A program made the translations under genes and the position numbers. Shown one piece after another: positions 1-12,845 of a DNA stretch of 64,000 bases. Under the pieces are notes generated by a model. The model saw nothing but the letters and a program-made list of their open reading frames with translations. It was not told where the DNA came from and did not search any database. Where the stretch lies: positions 15,359,001 through 15,423,000 of the forward strand of contig CM028906.1 in assembly GCA_016801845.1 (NCBI GenBank), in the 5' to 3' direction. This DNA is from Polydactylus sextarius (lineage: Eukaryota > Chordata > Actinopteri > Polynemidae). Each line of letters begins with the position of its first letter. Within the stretch, counting starts at the first letter, position 1.

Positions 1-3000
1 CATAAGACGTTTTTCCTTTTCACAAAAGTTGCAGCAGGACTGTGGGCCACTGTTGGGTTGTAAAATATGGACATGAAAAAATAGTGTCTGGTCTCACACA
101 TGTTTCATACTTGGTTGATTTTATTTTTTACCACACCCTAAATAAATGGTGTCGCTAATCTGATCATCCATCTTCGACGGGAGTTTGAGATGTGAGCTTT
201 AAAACCCTCTGGCCGACACGAAAGCCAGTTGTAACCATATACTTTTTACATTTATGTGGTGTAAGCACCTTGTCAAGTGTAATGATGAAGACGTTTTAGT
301 CTTCGAACGTCACAAGCTAATGTTTTATTTTTTAATGTTTATTTTTTTTTGTTTAAATGAGAGATGCTGGAAATTTGATTTGCACAATTGTTACGAGATC
401 CCAGAGTTTCCAGAGCCAATAAATTTCATGCATGAAAGTCATTTTACTTGAAGGAATATAGTCTAAAATATTGAAAGATATTGAATCAAAATGATTCCAG
501 ATATTGAATTATATATTATTGTCTTTGAAGAAAATGTTCAATACATCACAAGCTTTAACTGCATTAGAAGTCTTAACACTCTGTGAGAAGGAGGTTAAAA
601 AACTTGACCCCTCGCTGTTTTCGGATAACAACAGAAGCTAACTTCTTAGGCGAGAGAATGCAAGTCAACTCTTTTGGCTTTAAAAGCTGTCTATATTGTA
701 TAGAATACCTGGTGAGAAAGTTATTTATAGCTGCTGTTCTCTGAGCCCCCCTTCCAGCTGAACCAGGGTCCAGGAGAATGTGGGTCGGGTGTCAACAGTA
801 GGGAGTCCATGCTTGGAATTCTTTTGATCCGATCTTTTCCAAACCTGTACGAACAATGCCAGTTTTACAGAAATCATTGCTTTGTGGCACTGCACACATG
901 AGCACTTTGTCTTCATTAGTGGCTTTACGTTGAAATTGTAGTTGAGCACATGCAGATAGACTGAAACATACAGATGCTCTTGAAGTCTTAATGAGTTTCC
1001 ATGCAGACCGTGTGCCCATTCATGAGTTCTGCCGTCAGATGCAGCATTAGCTCAGTGTGGCAGACAGTGAGTGAGTGGTGTGGGCAGGTGGATCTGTGGG
1101 TCTCAGCACATGAGATCCAGGTCATGTGAGTCTGGGCTCACTTTCTCCCCTGTGTGCAGTGTGGTGTCTACACCTACCCATTAATGTGATATGTTATGTG
1201 CACCCAGTAGAATTATGTTGTCGGCATAGATACTGATAGGGCTCTGGGTTTTACAACTTATGACTTGGAAGTTCAAATTTCTGGTGGCAAGTTTATGAGG
1301 TTGCTTCTCTTGGCATCAGATGAAGAGAAAAGCCTGTTATTTTTGTCTGATTTCAAAAATAATCAATTTTGATGATGTTCCTCACAAACTCACCCCTTTC
1401 TCTTCTCAAAATCCCCCTCCCCCTCTTCTGGTTCTCCCCTCCTCCTCTTCCCCTCTCGCCTCCTATCCTCCATCTGTTTCTTGCGTTTACCCTGTGGCCG
1501 TGTGTTGGTTGAGACTACATTTGAAGTGGGCCACACTGGGAGGTGTAGTGACACTGATGGCTCCTCCTCTGCTGTGAAGCCCTACGCTACAATAAAAGCA
1601 GCCTCTCCACCTCCAGTCCTCCCAAGCTGCTGCTCTTACAATTCCCTTTTTTTTTTCTCTTAAACTTCCATCAACTTATATGGAACGTAGACAAAAAGCA
1701 AAGGTACATCTGACGACAGAATGCAACTCAAAAGTAAATCACACTGGAACTTATGCCCCCAACCCCCTTGTCTCACAGTTGGTTGTCAGCACTTTGATTT
1801 TTTTTTTTTTTAAAGTAGAAAGGTTTTTTTTGGAAGTAGGCCTAAAGCTTTTAAACACATTCCCTCAGCCTCCAAGTCTGATAAAAGACATGGCAGGTTT
1901 TTGCCCCCTTCATTTTTTGCTTCTGCTGTTGTGCTTTTTCTTCCCCTTGTCGTTTTCACAAAGCGAGGGCCCTTGTCTAGAAGCTGAAAGCACCTTTCAA
2001 ATGCAGACTCCTCTTCCTCTTTCTCTCCTTCATTCTGTCTTCTCCCTGTGCGTTTTCTTTTCCCACCGGCTGGCCTCTTGTGCGTGCTGTGTGACGTATG
2101 CCCCTCTCCCACTGGGCTCTACCCCCTCTGTGCTCCCAAGGGACCGAGGGCCTGTTGTTGCTCTTTGAAGAGGCTGGGAGAAAAGTTTGGAGCCACACTC
2201 TAAAGAGAAGAAAAGCCTTAGCCTTTGGGGAGGAGGGGTAGCACCTGGCCATAGAGAGGCTCTGCGATTTTTTTTTAAATTTTTTTATTTTCCCATGAGA
2301 AGATAGGGTGGAAATCTTGGGCTGATGTCAGCATAGCTGGGGGACTGGGAGGTTCACGGACATGCAGGTGGCTTTAATGTCACATCCGGCATCGTATGTC
2401 ACATAGATTACTAAAAGCTGCAGGAGTTTCTTCTGTGTGACAAAGTAGAGCGGATAATTCTCATTTGCTCTGAATAGTGCCTTCTGGGAAGGATTTCTGT
2501 GAAAGAATGACAGTGGTTTAGTGTACGGTAAAGCTCTGGTGGTACATAGACATCTGATAAGCTTCATCCACCTTAAGTCTTCCTTAAATGTATTTCTTTC
2601 CGGCCATTTGCATTGGAGTGTTTTCATTCTTCTACAGTAACATGTACAAAGTTTGTGAGAGCTATTATTCTCTAAAGCAAACTGACATAAATAATATGGT
2701 GCTTTTTATGGTATGAGTGAAGTGGTGCTCATGTAAATCTGCTCATGCAAGTGCATGCAAGTGTGCAGCGTGTCTGCAGTCAGCTGTCCGGATGCACTCC
2801 AGAGATGAAAGGCTTCTGCAGGAATGTGTTCTGAATCTCAGGGGATTAGCAGCTGAGATTGTGCTTTGTTTCTCCAAATATACGCTCAGGTTGGAGCAAC
2901 GGATAGCTGCTGATCAAAGTGTCTCTCACCAGCCTTTTCACAGTTGCATTTAGGCTGCAAGGGTTTGTTTGACGCTCGAGGTTGGTATTTATTTTTAAAT

Positions 3001-3734
3001 TAGAAGGTGTAGTTAGAGTTAGAGGAAGTGTGTGCAGTCGCTGTTAATTTGCCGTCATTTAAAAACCAGACTGAAATTGCTTGCAAGTGATGGGTGCATG
3101 TGTAGTATAAATAGTGAAATACTCTAAATATAGAGTTCATTTAACAACATCTTTACTCTAATGCTCACATATTTAAATCTTTTGATGTGAGTGTGTGTGC
3201 CTGACGTACTAATGCCTTGTGATAAGCATTAGTGTTTACATTTTTGACTTAAAATATTTAGTGCGGAAGAGAAGAAATAAAACCGATAAATGGATAAATC
3301 TTTCATTGATAGATATTGGGTGGTTTAATGCGGCCAAATGTTTTATCAAAGACTGTTGAAACTAAGGATGCAGATGTTGCATAATTAATTCCCTGGACTT
3401 GCAATTATAATGGAAGAATAATTAGTAATTGTCCAGTGAAATAGTTAGGTTTCAGAAATATTTGAACCTATTTCACTGTAGACAGGCTTCTGACTTGTAG
3501 CACATTAACAAGGCTCGTTTCCTTCAAGTGTCTCCAGTAAGCCATGACAGTGTCTGCATGCAAAGTACAAGTACCCAGCTAATTTACATTGAATACAGAA
3601 ATGTTATTAATTCCACAGGCTGCGTGAAAAGATGTTACATATTAAAACACCATTGTAGGTGTATGTTTACCTTCTTAAAACCCAAAATATAGTTATTATA
3701 TAAGAATTGCCAGTTGAGGGTTAGGTGAGAGATT

Positions 3735-3812
3735 GGCTGTGTGTGTGTGTGTGTGAGGGGGTGGGGGTGGTGGTGGTGGTGGTGGTGGTGGGGGGTGGTG
3801 GTGGGGGGAGAG
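3735..3812. repeat. Compound (GT)n / (GGT)n simple repeat
   Basis: A GT dinucleotide tract runs directly into G-rich sequence and about nine GGT triplets, followed by more G-runs. It is a strongly purine/pyrimidine-asymmetric tract. The minus-strand frame reads as poly-His, which is a shadow of the repeat and not a protein. Confidence 0.9.
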
Positions 3813-6800
3813 CAGGGTTTGGGAGAAACTCCAGGTGATTGGTGCTCCTGTGGTGGCACTGAGCTCCTCTGAGCTTTGCTTGGCAGCTCAGTGCCCGTTT
3901 TAATCATCCACTTAAAAGGCTCCGCTGAAGTGGGTGTTTAAGTGTTTAAACCCTGAATAATTCTCTCTTGTTTGTTTATCAGGTTCCCTTGTGGGTTGCG
4001 CTCTGGCCTCTGCAGTAAGTGCTAAATAATATGACTGAGCACTCAAAGTGGCTCTCAAATAGGACAAGATCAGCATCTGCATAAAACTGCTATCAAGCTC
4101 TCGTGAGAATGCATACATGCACATAAGCGTGCATGCACGCTCATGTGCTGAGAAGCACACAGGCTCTCGTAAATACACACATTACATTACATATATACAC
4201 ACATTACCCTTTTGTTTACACTAATATGTGAATCCATTTATCAGTGCTTACAGATGCAGGGGCCCAGCGTGATTCCCTTCCACTTGTTTTTCTTGCAAAC
4301 TAAATGTAAGGAAACACCAGTGATGGGCTCCACAGATTCCAACGTGAGCCCTGCTGTTGTATTTATCCTCCTTGTGTTTGAGAACTTTGGTGACCAGGGC
4401 CCTTAGGCCACCTGAGGTATAGGGAACAGTGGAAGTGGATAAAGGTAAACAGAGTTGGGAGAGCATTGTGCCTCCTGCAGACAGAGGTTCCAGGGCTCTT
4501 CAGCTTTTCCTGTGGCGCCGGGGCTGGAGGAGGTCTGGATTGTATGTTAGGGGATGTTTTTGGTGGAAGGAAAGCTAAACAGAGGAGCGGTCCTGCTGAA
4601 AGGAAAGCTGTCCTCTCCTGGTGTGTTTATACTCCACAGGTGCCACAACCCAAAAAGGACCTCACCCTGCAGACTCTTAATGAAGGAGGCCAACCATGTG
4701 CTCCCCATAGGGCCATTTGCCTTGTCCATCAAACCCTCTACTCTTCCAACCGTGTCTTGCTCAAGTTTGAAAAAAACAGCTTTCCTTGGACAGAGGTTTT
4801 GTAAGTCTTAAGGGAACAGCAAAGTAACCCTATGCTCCCTAAAGCTCACAATCCTGCACTTGGCTTCTCACATTTGAGTGAGTTTAGTTTTACACGAGTT
4901 AAGTTTGTTTAACATAGATGTGCATTTAAAGTCTTCCTGTGTTTTAGAATTGAATTTGACCTCTACACATAGTCCACTTTATGTTTCCTAAGCTTTTGTG
5001 TTACCCAGCGGCTCACAAGTCACAAGATGTTAAATTTGATCCATCTCTCCTATTTAGTTCTTTCCACTGCATTTAGCTATAAATTGTTACACGTGTTAAA
5101 GCTGCTTCCTGTATGCTGATGATATGAGGATATTATTATTAGTGTAGTTATTATTGTATCGAGTGTTGTGCTTCTTGGCTGAATTCAGAAACTAAAATTA
5201 AATGGATAGAACACATTTCTTATAGGTATTACTATTATGTCTTAGTTTGTGTGTGTGCGCCCTTGTATTTTTTGTTCCTGTGCATAAAAACTGTTTGCTC
5301 TTCAGTAACACATTCTGTTGCAAGTTCATTATAGTGAGCAGTGACACAAGCCACTAATTCCAGTCAGCTATGAATAGAAACGTGCCTCTGGCACCAGTGT
5401 ACTTGTATATAGTAGTTGAAGTGTCTATTTCTGCTGCTATGTTTACTTGCTAAGTTGAAACACTCTCTGTAATTATAGAGATTTTAGTTCCTCAGTTAAA
5501 AGGTCAGATGTGAGGGATGTTTAGAGGTAGTGGCTTGTGGCTGGCAGGATGTCTGCTCCAAACATGCTGTGCATGGTGTGTGCTTGTGTGTGTATGAAAG
5601 AGTATGGATATGCGTGTGTGCTCAGGCACGGAGGATGAATGGCCACCTTGGTGTTGAGGTCAGTTCCATCTGGTCAACATGCACACGTCAGAGCTTTTCG
5701 TAACTGCAACCTACCACATGGAGCACCGCTGCTGATTGCAGTGACAAGGTTGAGTAAATGGCTTTGAATAAACGTTACTGACAAGCATCATTTAGAGGAG
5801 TTGTAGTGACCTGATTATAAAGATCAGATCTCATGAGACTGCATCCAGTATAACACTAAAAACTTACAAAGCTGGTACAAACTACCAGGTCATGGCCAGA
5901 TCTGTTAGTTAAGACTGGTAAGAGAGAAGACTTTGATTCAACAGTGAGATATCCTATCAGTTAAAAACATTACAGACTTGTAGGTTTGTCTCTTCTTGCT
6001 AAAACACCGGGAAAACATCACGGATTGCCCCAGTATGAAAATACATTCTTTTAGAATGAGATTCTTAAGCAGTAGCTACTGACACGAGAAGTTACAGAGG
6101 TGTCTCCTCTCATTTGGCTATGGCAAAAGGTTGAAGTGCCTGTCACTTTCCTTCTGCCTGTGAGGCAGGACTCCAGACTAAAACCTCGTCCCATCCACAC
6201 TTTGCAGCACTTGAGACTGGCGTCTGAAGCCACCCAGACGACTGAAGTACTGTCTCTTCTCAAAGAAAGCTTTGACTAATTGCTAAGACCCTCTAGACAC
6301 AGAGTAGCTCACTCACTGTTAAAACATAACACTCAGACACTTAAGCATGGAAGCAGGCATGCTGTCAACTGTGTGTTGTGAATGTATAATCCATTCTATT
6401 TTTGCAGTAATGATTGACACATATGCAGAAACTCTGTAAGCCCATGTCACCTCAGTTGGACTACTCTGCCATTTTTGCCAAGGAAGTTAAAGGTTTCAGA
6501 GCGAACTAATTTCTTCTGTGAACGGTGAGATCCTCTTGCTGTGCAAACCACACAAGCTTTTGGAGATGAGGTGTGTCATTTTGCATAAGACTCTTTTCTC
6601 TTTCTCTCTTTTTCTCATTCTTTGGAACTGAGCTTTACTCTGAATTCGGAGGGCCATAATGTTGTGATTTGTTACTCTTGGCAGGCAGAGACCACCTGTA
6701 AATCAAGGCCAAGCGACAGGCTGTCTCCATTCCCTTCCAAACCATAGCTTGCTCTTGGGAATGCAAGGTCCCAAAGTGGAGTTCATTCGCTGGAGGAGAA

Positions 6801-9518
6801 TGTGTTTTAAGGATTCACCTCTTGCTCAGATTCCCTTTTAACCCTCTACATTCTGAAGGAAGCTGTAGGATAAAAACAGAAGTGACTGTGCTCATGCTGT
6901 TACCGTAGCGCCTGCATGTGAGCATGCAAGCTGTTTATAAGCCATGTTACCTAAAAGTTTAGCTGTGGCGAGCTCAGACAATAATATTCGAAATGAAATT
7001 ACTGAACTTGCATTACTAGTTAATGTGTCCACACCTTTGCTGTTTGCAGGCTCATGGTAACTGCTGACATTCATATCCATTTTGTGTGAATCAGAGATAA
7101 AGTTATGGTTTTGCTTGCGATCAAATCAAATCTAAGGGAACCTTAAAAACATTTCTGTTTATCTTGTCAAAAATGAAAGCAGTCTCAGCAATTGGTTTCT
7201 CTAAATTGCTGCAGGGATGATCGTGCAGTTCAACTCTTGATCTTGACACCATGTATCCTTTCCCTCTCCTCCTCTCTGGTGAGATAAGGCTTTGATAAAC
7301 AGTGTGGTAAATGTTAATTGCTGTGGTTACATATTTTTCAAAAGCTAATAAAGGCTGTTTCCTTGAGTAACAGGTAAGAGTTTAGTGCCCAAGGGGCTGA
7401 CTGGGTTGTAAAAGCTTATCTTCGCAGGTGTAAAAGTTTTGTAAATGGGTCATTAAAGTGTTGGCCAACTTCACACATAAAACACAAAAAAGGGAAAAGG
7501 AGGGAGATTACTTCAGATCAGCATGTTTCTGAAGCATAGAGATGAGGGCTGTAAATCTCTGCTAATATTCCGCTGAGCCTTTTAGGAGGCAGCCTTTGAT
7601 GTGGGTGAGGTAATGTGGCCAGCAGTGTTTGCAATGTTAATCTGACGTGGAGAAATGATTGTTGTCTGTGCACTATCACTCAAACTAAAGAAAGGCATCC
7701 AAACGTGCCACTTGCGGGAACCTCTAAAAGAAACCAAATGATTTTAGAGCAAACAACTCGTGTACAGGTATTTACGCACATACATGTCACACGTCAAAGA
7801 ATATATTTACACAGACAAACCGTATCATTTGATCTGATATACGGTACACACAGCAAAATTGCTGAACTGCACATCCTCCACATGCAGGGGTTTGCATCCA
7901 CCTCTCTTAAGTGTGTCTGGCCCGTGTGTGTTTATGTGTATCTGTGTGTGGAAAATCTCTGCATGACCTGTGTCATGAACTAGAGTTAACACGGTAAGCC
8001 TTCTGGCATGTGCAGCCTCCTCAAACCCCTCCAGTCTTGGTGCTGCTGACCGTGCACACTTTAATCATAGAGCAGCTCCAACCTGCCTGGTGATGGATCC
8101 CAACTCCGTGGCTATAATTTCCTTCCTGGGGTGCAGGAAGAGAAGTGGGTGTGCCGTGACTGAGGGGTGTCAGACATGGGGCCGTAGAGTCTGCACAGAA
8201 GGTGTCCATCTTTGATTTTCCCTCTCAGATGTCACATTACATGTTAGAAATCTTTAGACACAATCTTTAGTGTAGAATATGCTTGTCCAATGTTCAATTT
8301 GTTGAACACTTCAAGATAGACAAAGTGGAGACTCAAAATAGAAATCTTTTTAGTTAGGAGCCTAGATGTGATGTCAAAGTTAGGTTTTGCAACCACATTA
8401 TTTGCACATGTGCACGTTCATGAAAATGTAACTAGATCTTGTGCACCAAATGTACTGTAAAATGCCTCCAATTAAAAGCATCCACCAGGTGGCGTATGTT
8501 ATGTTAGCCCGTGAAGGCCTCAAGATCAAAGGAATTACAGTTTGTGACCTCTGGAAAGGCACTGAATTTCTTATCAAAGGCATAAAAAACACAGCAGATA
8601 TGACTTCCTCTTTGCACTGCAAAGTGCTCATGAGATCAGTTTTATGTGTTTGTACACTTTGTTGTGAAGCTCTGACATTTTATTTGAGCGTACATCTGTT
8701 CTACTGGACCAAAGTCAAGGAAGTGCCTCAATGCATCATGTGATGATGGGCCTGAGAGTGTCTTCATAAAATAAAACAGATTTGTCTTTGGCTAGCAGGC
8801 GCCACTGAGATGTTAATTTGTCATGGCATTCTGGCTGTAGGTGTTGTCTTAAAATTGGCCTCCATCACCCCTCTATAAGTGAGACCGTCTCACGTCAGCT
8901 TTGCTATGCCATATGATTATCTGAGATCTTCATTTCATGTGTGAAAACTGATCCCCTTTGAAGCTTCACTCAGAGGTAGTGCAGCGCTTCACTACCCCAC
9001 ATCAACACCCTCTATCTTGGCTCCATCTCTGGGCGTCATTTTTTACTGCTACGTGGTGCTTTGAATGAGGCTGTTTAATGTGTTTGGAAGGTGAGGGGCA
9101 CTCCAATGTAAAGAACTGCAAAAGTATGGGGCCAGGTTTAAATCGCTGTCTTAACAGTGACTGGTGGTCAGTTGCAACACCACCACCACACTTACCACAT
9201 AGTGCAGGATAGGCACTGCTCCAGATTCCAGGAGTTGTGCTCTTCGGCCCTTTGAAACTGCCTCCAGTGTATCTCAGTTTACTCTTTGGGGTAATGGAGG
9301 GGGATGGGTATTTCCTCTCTTGAGGTCCTCTGCAGTAATGCTACACCTATAAGCTAATTTGCAGCTCTAAAACTAACAACATTTTTTGTGGTTTTTATTT
9401 CATGGTTTTCAACATTGAGGCTGTATTTACATTATACTTTTGAAAATCCCCATGCTATACAGCTGTTTTATCGATCAGTTATTCATAAAATTTCATTAAT
9501 GGCTTCCTTCCAGGTTAG

Positions 9519-9585
9519 TCAGAATCATTCAAAATCATTTTATTTGCCAAGTGAACTAAATTTAAGGGACACAGTACAAATGAAT
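9519..9585. repeat. Decayed teleost interspersed repeat fragment
   Basis: The segment carries a TCAGAATCA...TTTATTTGCCAAGT core. This resembles the better-preserved repeat at 21249-21432, which shares CAGAATCA...TTTATTGGCCAAGT. Only a short stretch matches, so membership of the same family is tentative. Confidence 0.3.
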
Positions 9586-11544
9586 GATGACAACTTAGGT
9601 GTATCTTCACATACCTGGCATGAGGACAGAAAGGGCTGCATGTGTTCATACTGATATTGGCCTTGCTATGGCTGTGGGGAATATGACACAAGGAGAATAA
9701 TCACCTCTCACTCAAGGCTCAGTTTCACCCTTGCCAGTGCTGGGTGGCTTTCATGTGAACGTCAGCGACCTTAGCTGTCTCCTGTTTGAGAGCCCCAGGG
9801 GAAGCAGACATGTACTTGGAGAAGCACCGTAGCTATTTCCACGTTCTCCTTTGTCTCTGTCACTCTTCCCGTCTTGCCTCGCGCATGGCTAAACGTCCTT
9901 TCATCTGTGTTGCTCCCCACTTCATGTCGACACCACTGCTCCAAATGTTGAAGTCCTGAAGGTGTTTTGTTGCGCTGGGTGGAGAATGAAGCAGGAGGCA
10001 CCCAGCCGCAGTCCTAATGAGATTTTTCCTGGGTTTTGATGGAGTGCCAGTGGCGCTGCCATTGCTCTAGAGTCCTGCCTCTACTGAGCCCTGGCGTGCG
10101 ATCAGGGGGAGCTGTCGTCGGCCGCATAAATTGTCAGCCTGTGTGGTGGGTCGTGGAAGCAGACAGCACAGAGACCAAGAGGCTTTGTGGGACTTTCCCA
10201 CAATCACATACAAGTACATATTACTTGCACTTTAATGTACCCCTTAGCTTTCAAACAGACTTGCAGAAAAAAAAAAAATTGGCCCGTGGGTCAATGTATG
10301 TTGGGCCAGAGTAAGGATGACGAGTTAGCGTAAGGGTTGAGCAACTTTCTGTCTTTTTTTTCTGTAACAACATGTATTTACTGTCTCACTGAAAAATATA
10401 AACACTGTAATATAATATCCAATACCATAATCTCAGTTTTTTTGAACCTCATCACATCTAGGCAAGTTAAGCAAACTGCACTTTTCAGCTACGCTTTGAA
10501 ATCAATCAAATCTCAAAAACAGAAGCAGCAAGGTGACATTTTTATTTAATTTCCATAAGAGTGTAGCTTTGTACTAACTTTATGGATGTAAAGTTAAGAC
10601 TTTACCTCTCTAATCATCTACACTACACACAATGTAGACTCAGCAGCAAAATAAAGTTAGAAAAGCTTTTTTACTGAGATAATATTTTGCACTTACTACA
10701 TGGTTACAGATATAAAGGGCAGTATGTATATCAACAGATATAAGCTAAACAGATATTTCTGTAAAATTTGTCAACTATTTTTTACCGTCACATTTAAACT
10801 GCCATTTTGGCATGAATAGTGAGTTGTGAAAATCAAAGAAATATGTGAAGGGATTCAGCATAATTGAATTTAACTTGAATGTATAAATTTTAAGTTCAAC
10901 ATGGTTAACTATATTTAGTCAAATTACTTGTGTTCAATGAGCATCCCTTGATTTTATGTTTTAGAGATTACTCTTTGATTTGTTGTCAGTTCAGTAAATA
11001 TTATCCTTCTTAACTATGCTAGAATGTCTTTGGAATACCCAAATCCATATTCATAGTGTGCCATTGATGAAGTTTGCCAAACAATTCCAATGGCCAATCC
11101 AAACAGGCCTTCAGGCCAGTGAGTTATGTAGATGGGATGTTGTAATGGGACAGGCACACTGTGCTCTGTGTTATAGTCGAGTAATAAATCATTTTCTGTA
11201 AAAAGGGCTCGACCAACTTTAAAACACACAGGAGCCATACAATCCCTTGTCCTAAAGGCCCCGAAGAAGCTCTGAAGGACCTGGCTGCTGTTGAAAGCAA
11301 AATGCTTTATGCTCCGGTTTCCACAGAACATTTAACATCATGTCTGGAAAATTGTTTCAGCTGGTCCCAAGTGGGGCAGAAAGATGCTTGTTTGTGCCCT
11401 GAAGGCAGCACCTCTGACAGAATCCTGCAGAGAGACAGGGAAGTGACACCTTCATACGATACAGAGACAACCAGACAGAAATTATTCAAACCTTGTTACC
11501 CTCAATGCCCTGGATCTTAGAAAAGGTACTCAAGTATATATATA

Positions 11545-12845
11545 CAAGGGTACAAAATACTAACTAGACACACAAAAATGTTAGAGATAGGACTGAGGCA
11601 GGCAATGAATTAAATGCTGGAAAGCTGAAAGGCATAGCACAATAATAGTCTATTGGAGAGCAAGGGCAAGACACAGGTAGATATACTTGCGCTCATGAGA
11701 GAATGAGGAACAGATGAGTGAGAAGGAATTGTCGGCCTGGAGATACAACTGACAGGAAAGGCAGTAGAGCGTCAGTAGAATTAAAACATATTTGCAAAAA
11801 CAACTGGACTGACTGAATGACACAGTGAAGAACGAACAAACTGAAACTCAAAACCATGACTGAAGGCCCTCCTTCAGCATCTTGAGTTGAGTGGGCACTT
11901 GGCTATATATGCACGCTCTCCATTAATGAGACAAGTGGAAACTGGGGGTCTTGAGGTGGGTCGCAGTGGACTTTTTTTTGACTGGTTTGGACAAAAAGGT
12001 GGGATGGATCTTTGAGGGTTGCTGGTGCACCCTTGCAACAACACTTGAGAGCAGGGATAGGCCAACCAAACGTAACAGCCAGGTTTTGAGACGCTACCCC
12101 TACAGGTAGGTCAAGTGAGGCTCAAGTGGAGAGCCAAGCTCACTGATTGGTTATGTACTGGGGTGCTGTGGACTGCCTCTTGTGGGCTGTTTTTTTGAGG
12201 TTTTGGGGTAGAACAGGCCTTGAGCCTTTGGTTTGGTAACAGCATTTGATAAATTTGATAAAGGGTTTGATGAAGTGGAAGTGAGGCAGGCCAGTGATGG
12301 GAGTAGTAAGAGTGTTGTGGGCATATTTGACCTAACAACTGCTTGGCCCATGTGAGCCAATGCACTGTAGTGTTCTTCCCACCTGAAAGCTCTTTTATTC
12401 TGTTTGGGTGTTGAACTACGGATAGATTGAAGCACCAAGCAGCCTGAAAAATTCCCACCAGAAAAGAGAGGTGAACTTGGGCCATCGCTTGATCTCCAGA
12501 AATGCTGCAGAGAAAGCAAAAGGGCTCTTAAAGGAGGTAAGAGCCATGGAGTTGTACATATTACTGAATAAAGCTTGTGTAGAAGTTGCGGACTTGGGCT
12601 GAGGCCATTCCATGACTGCTTGGGCCATGGCTGGACCACCTGGATACTCTTTCTCTGCATAAACTTCAAGAAAGAAATGTCTGGAACATGAAATTCACAC
12701 CTCTAGTTTTTCACAAAGACTTAATTTACTAGGAGTCTCTACAGGATCCTACTTATGTGTCCCATGTGCTCTTGTAGAGGTCTGAATAAGACTAGAATAT
12801 TATCAAGGTAGATGACGATATATCCCAATTTAGCCTGAAATGCTC
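11545..12845 (-). mobile_element. Degraded Ty3/gypsy-type LTR retrotransposon remnant
   Basis: Read on the minus strand, three blocks match the usual order of a fish gypsy pol gene. At 12761-12840 there is a reverse-transcriptase catalytic region with YLDN in place of the usual YLDD, followed by EHMGHI. At 12500-12700 is the RT to RNase H linker, with CEFHV, a residual SFL and AVMEWPQP. At 12100-12485 are integrase core motifs (KFTS...FFRLLGAS and YAHNTLT). At 11880-12060 is an integrase tail with SPLRPTSRPP and a LI.GE.AY motif, as seen before gypsy chromodomains. The blocks lie in different frames with stops, and the RT side joins the integrase side directly near 12485, so an internal segment is deleted. 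Below 11870 the sequence looks like LTR or 3' untranslated DNA, and that border is uncertain. The copy is dead. Confidence 0.8.

Larger units (their letters stand above)
1..11544. other. Non-coding stretch upstream of or within the 5' part of nkd1
   Basis: No exon could be supported here on either strand. The open frames are short, overlap one another and lack recognisable motifs. I looked for the N-terminal nkd1 exons (a MGKLHSK-like start and an ARKG..EW-like segment) and did not find them, so this is probably a large nkd1 intron or upstream DNA. It contains TG-rich microsatellites, CT-rich tracts (about 1385-1475) and several CTTTGAT-type TCF/LEF-like octamers (2912, 7588, 8526). Confidence 0.6.

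Noticed and set aside
3635..3907. His-rich minus-strand open frame
   Set aside because: It is the translation of the GGT/GT simple repeat.
12151..12669. 172-residue minus-strand open frame
   Set aside because: It is a frame shadow across the degraded gypsy element; the recognisable pol motifs lie in other frames.
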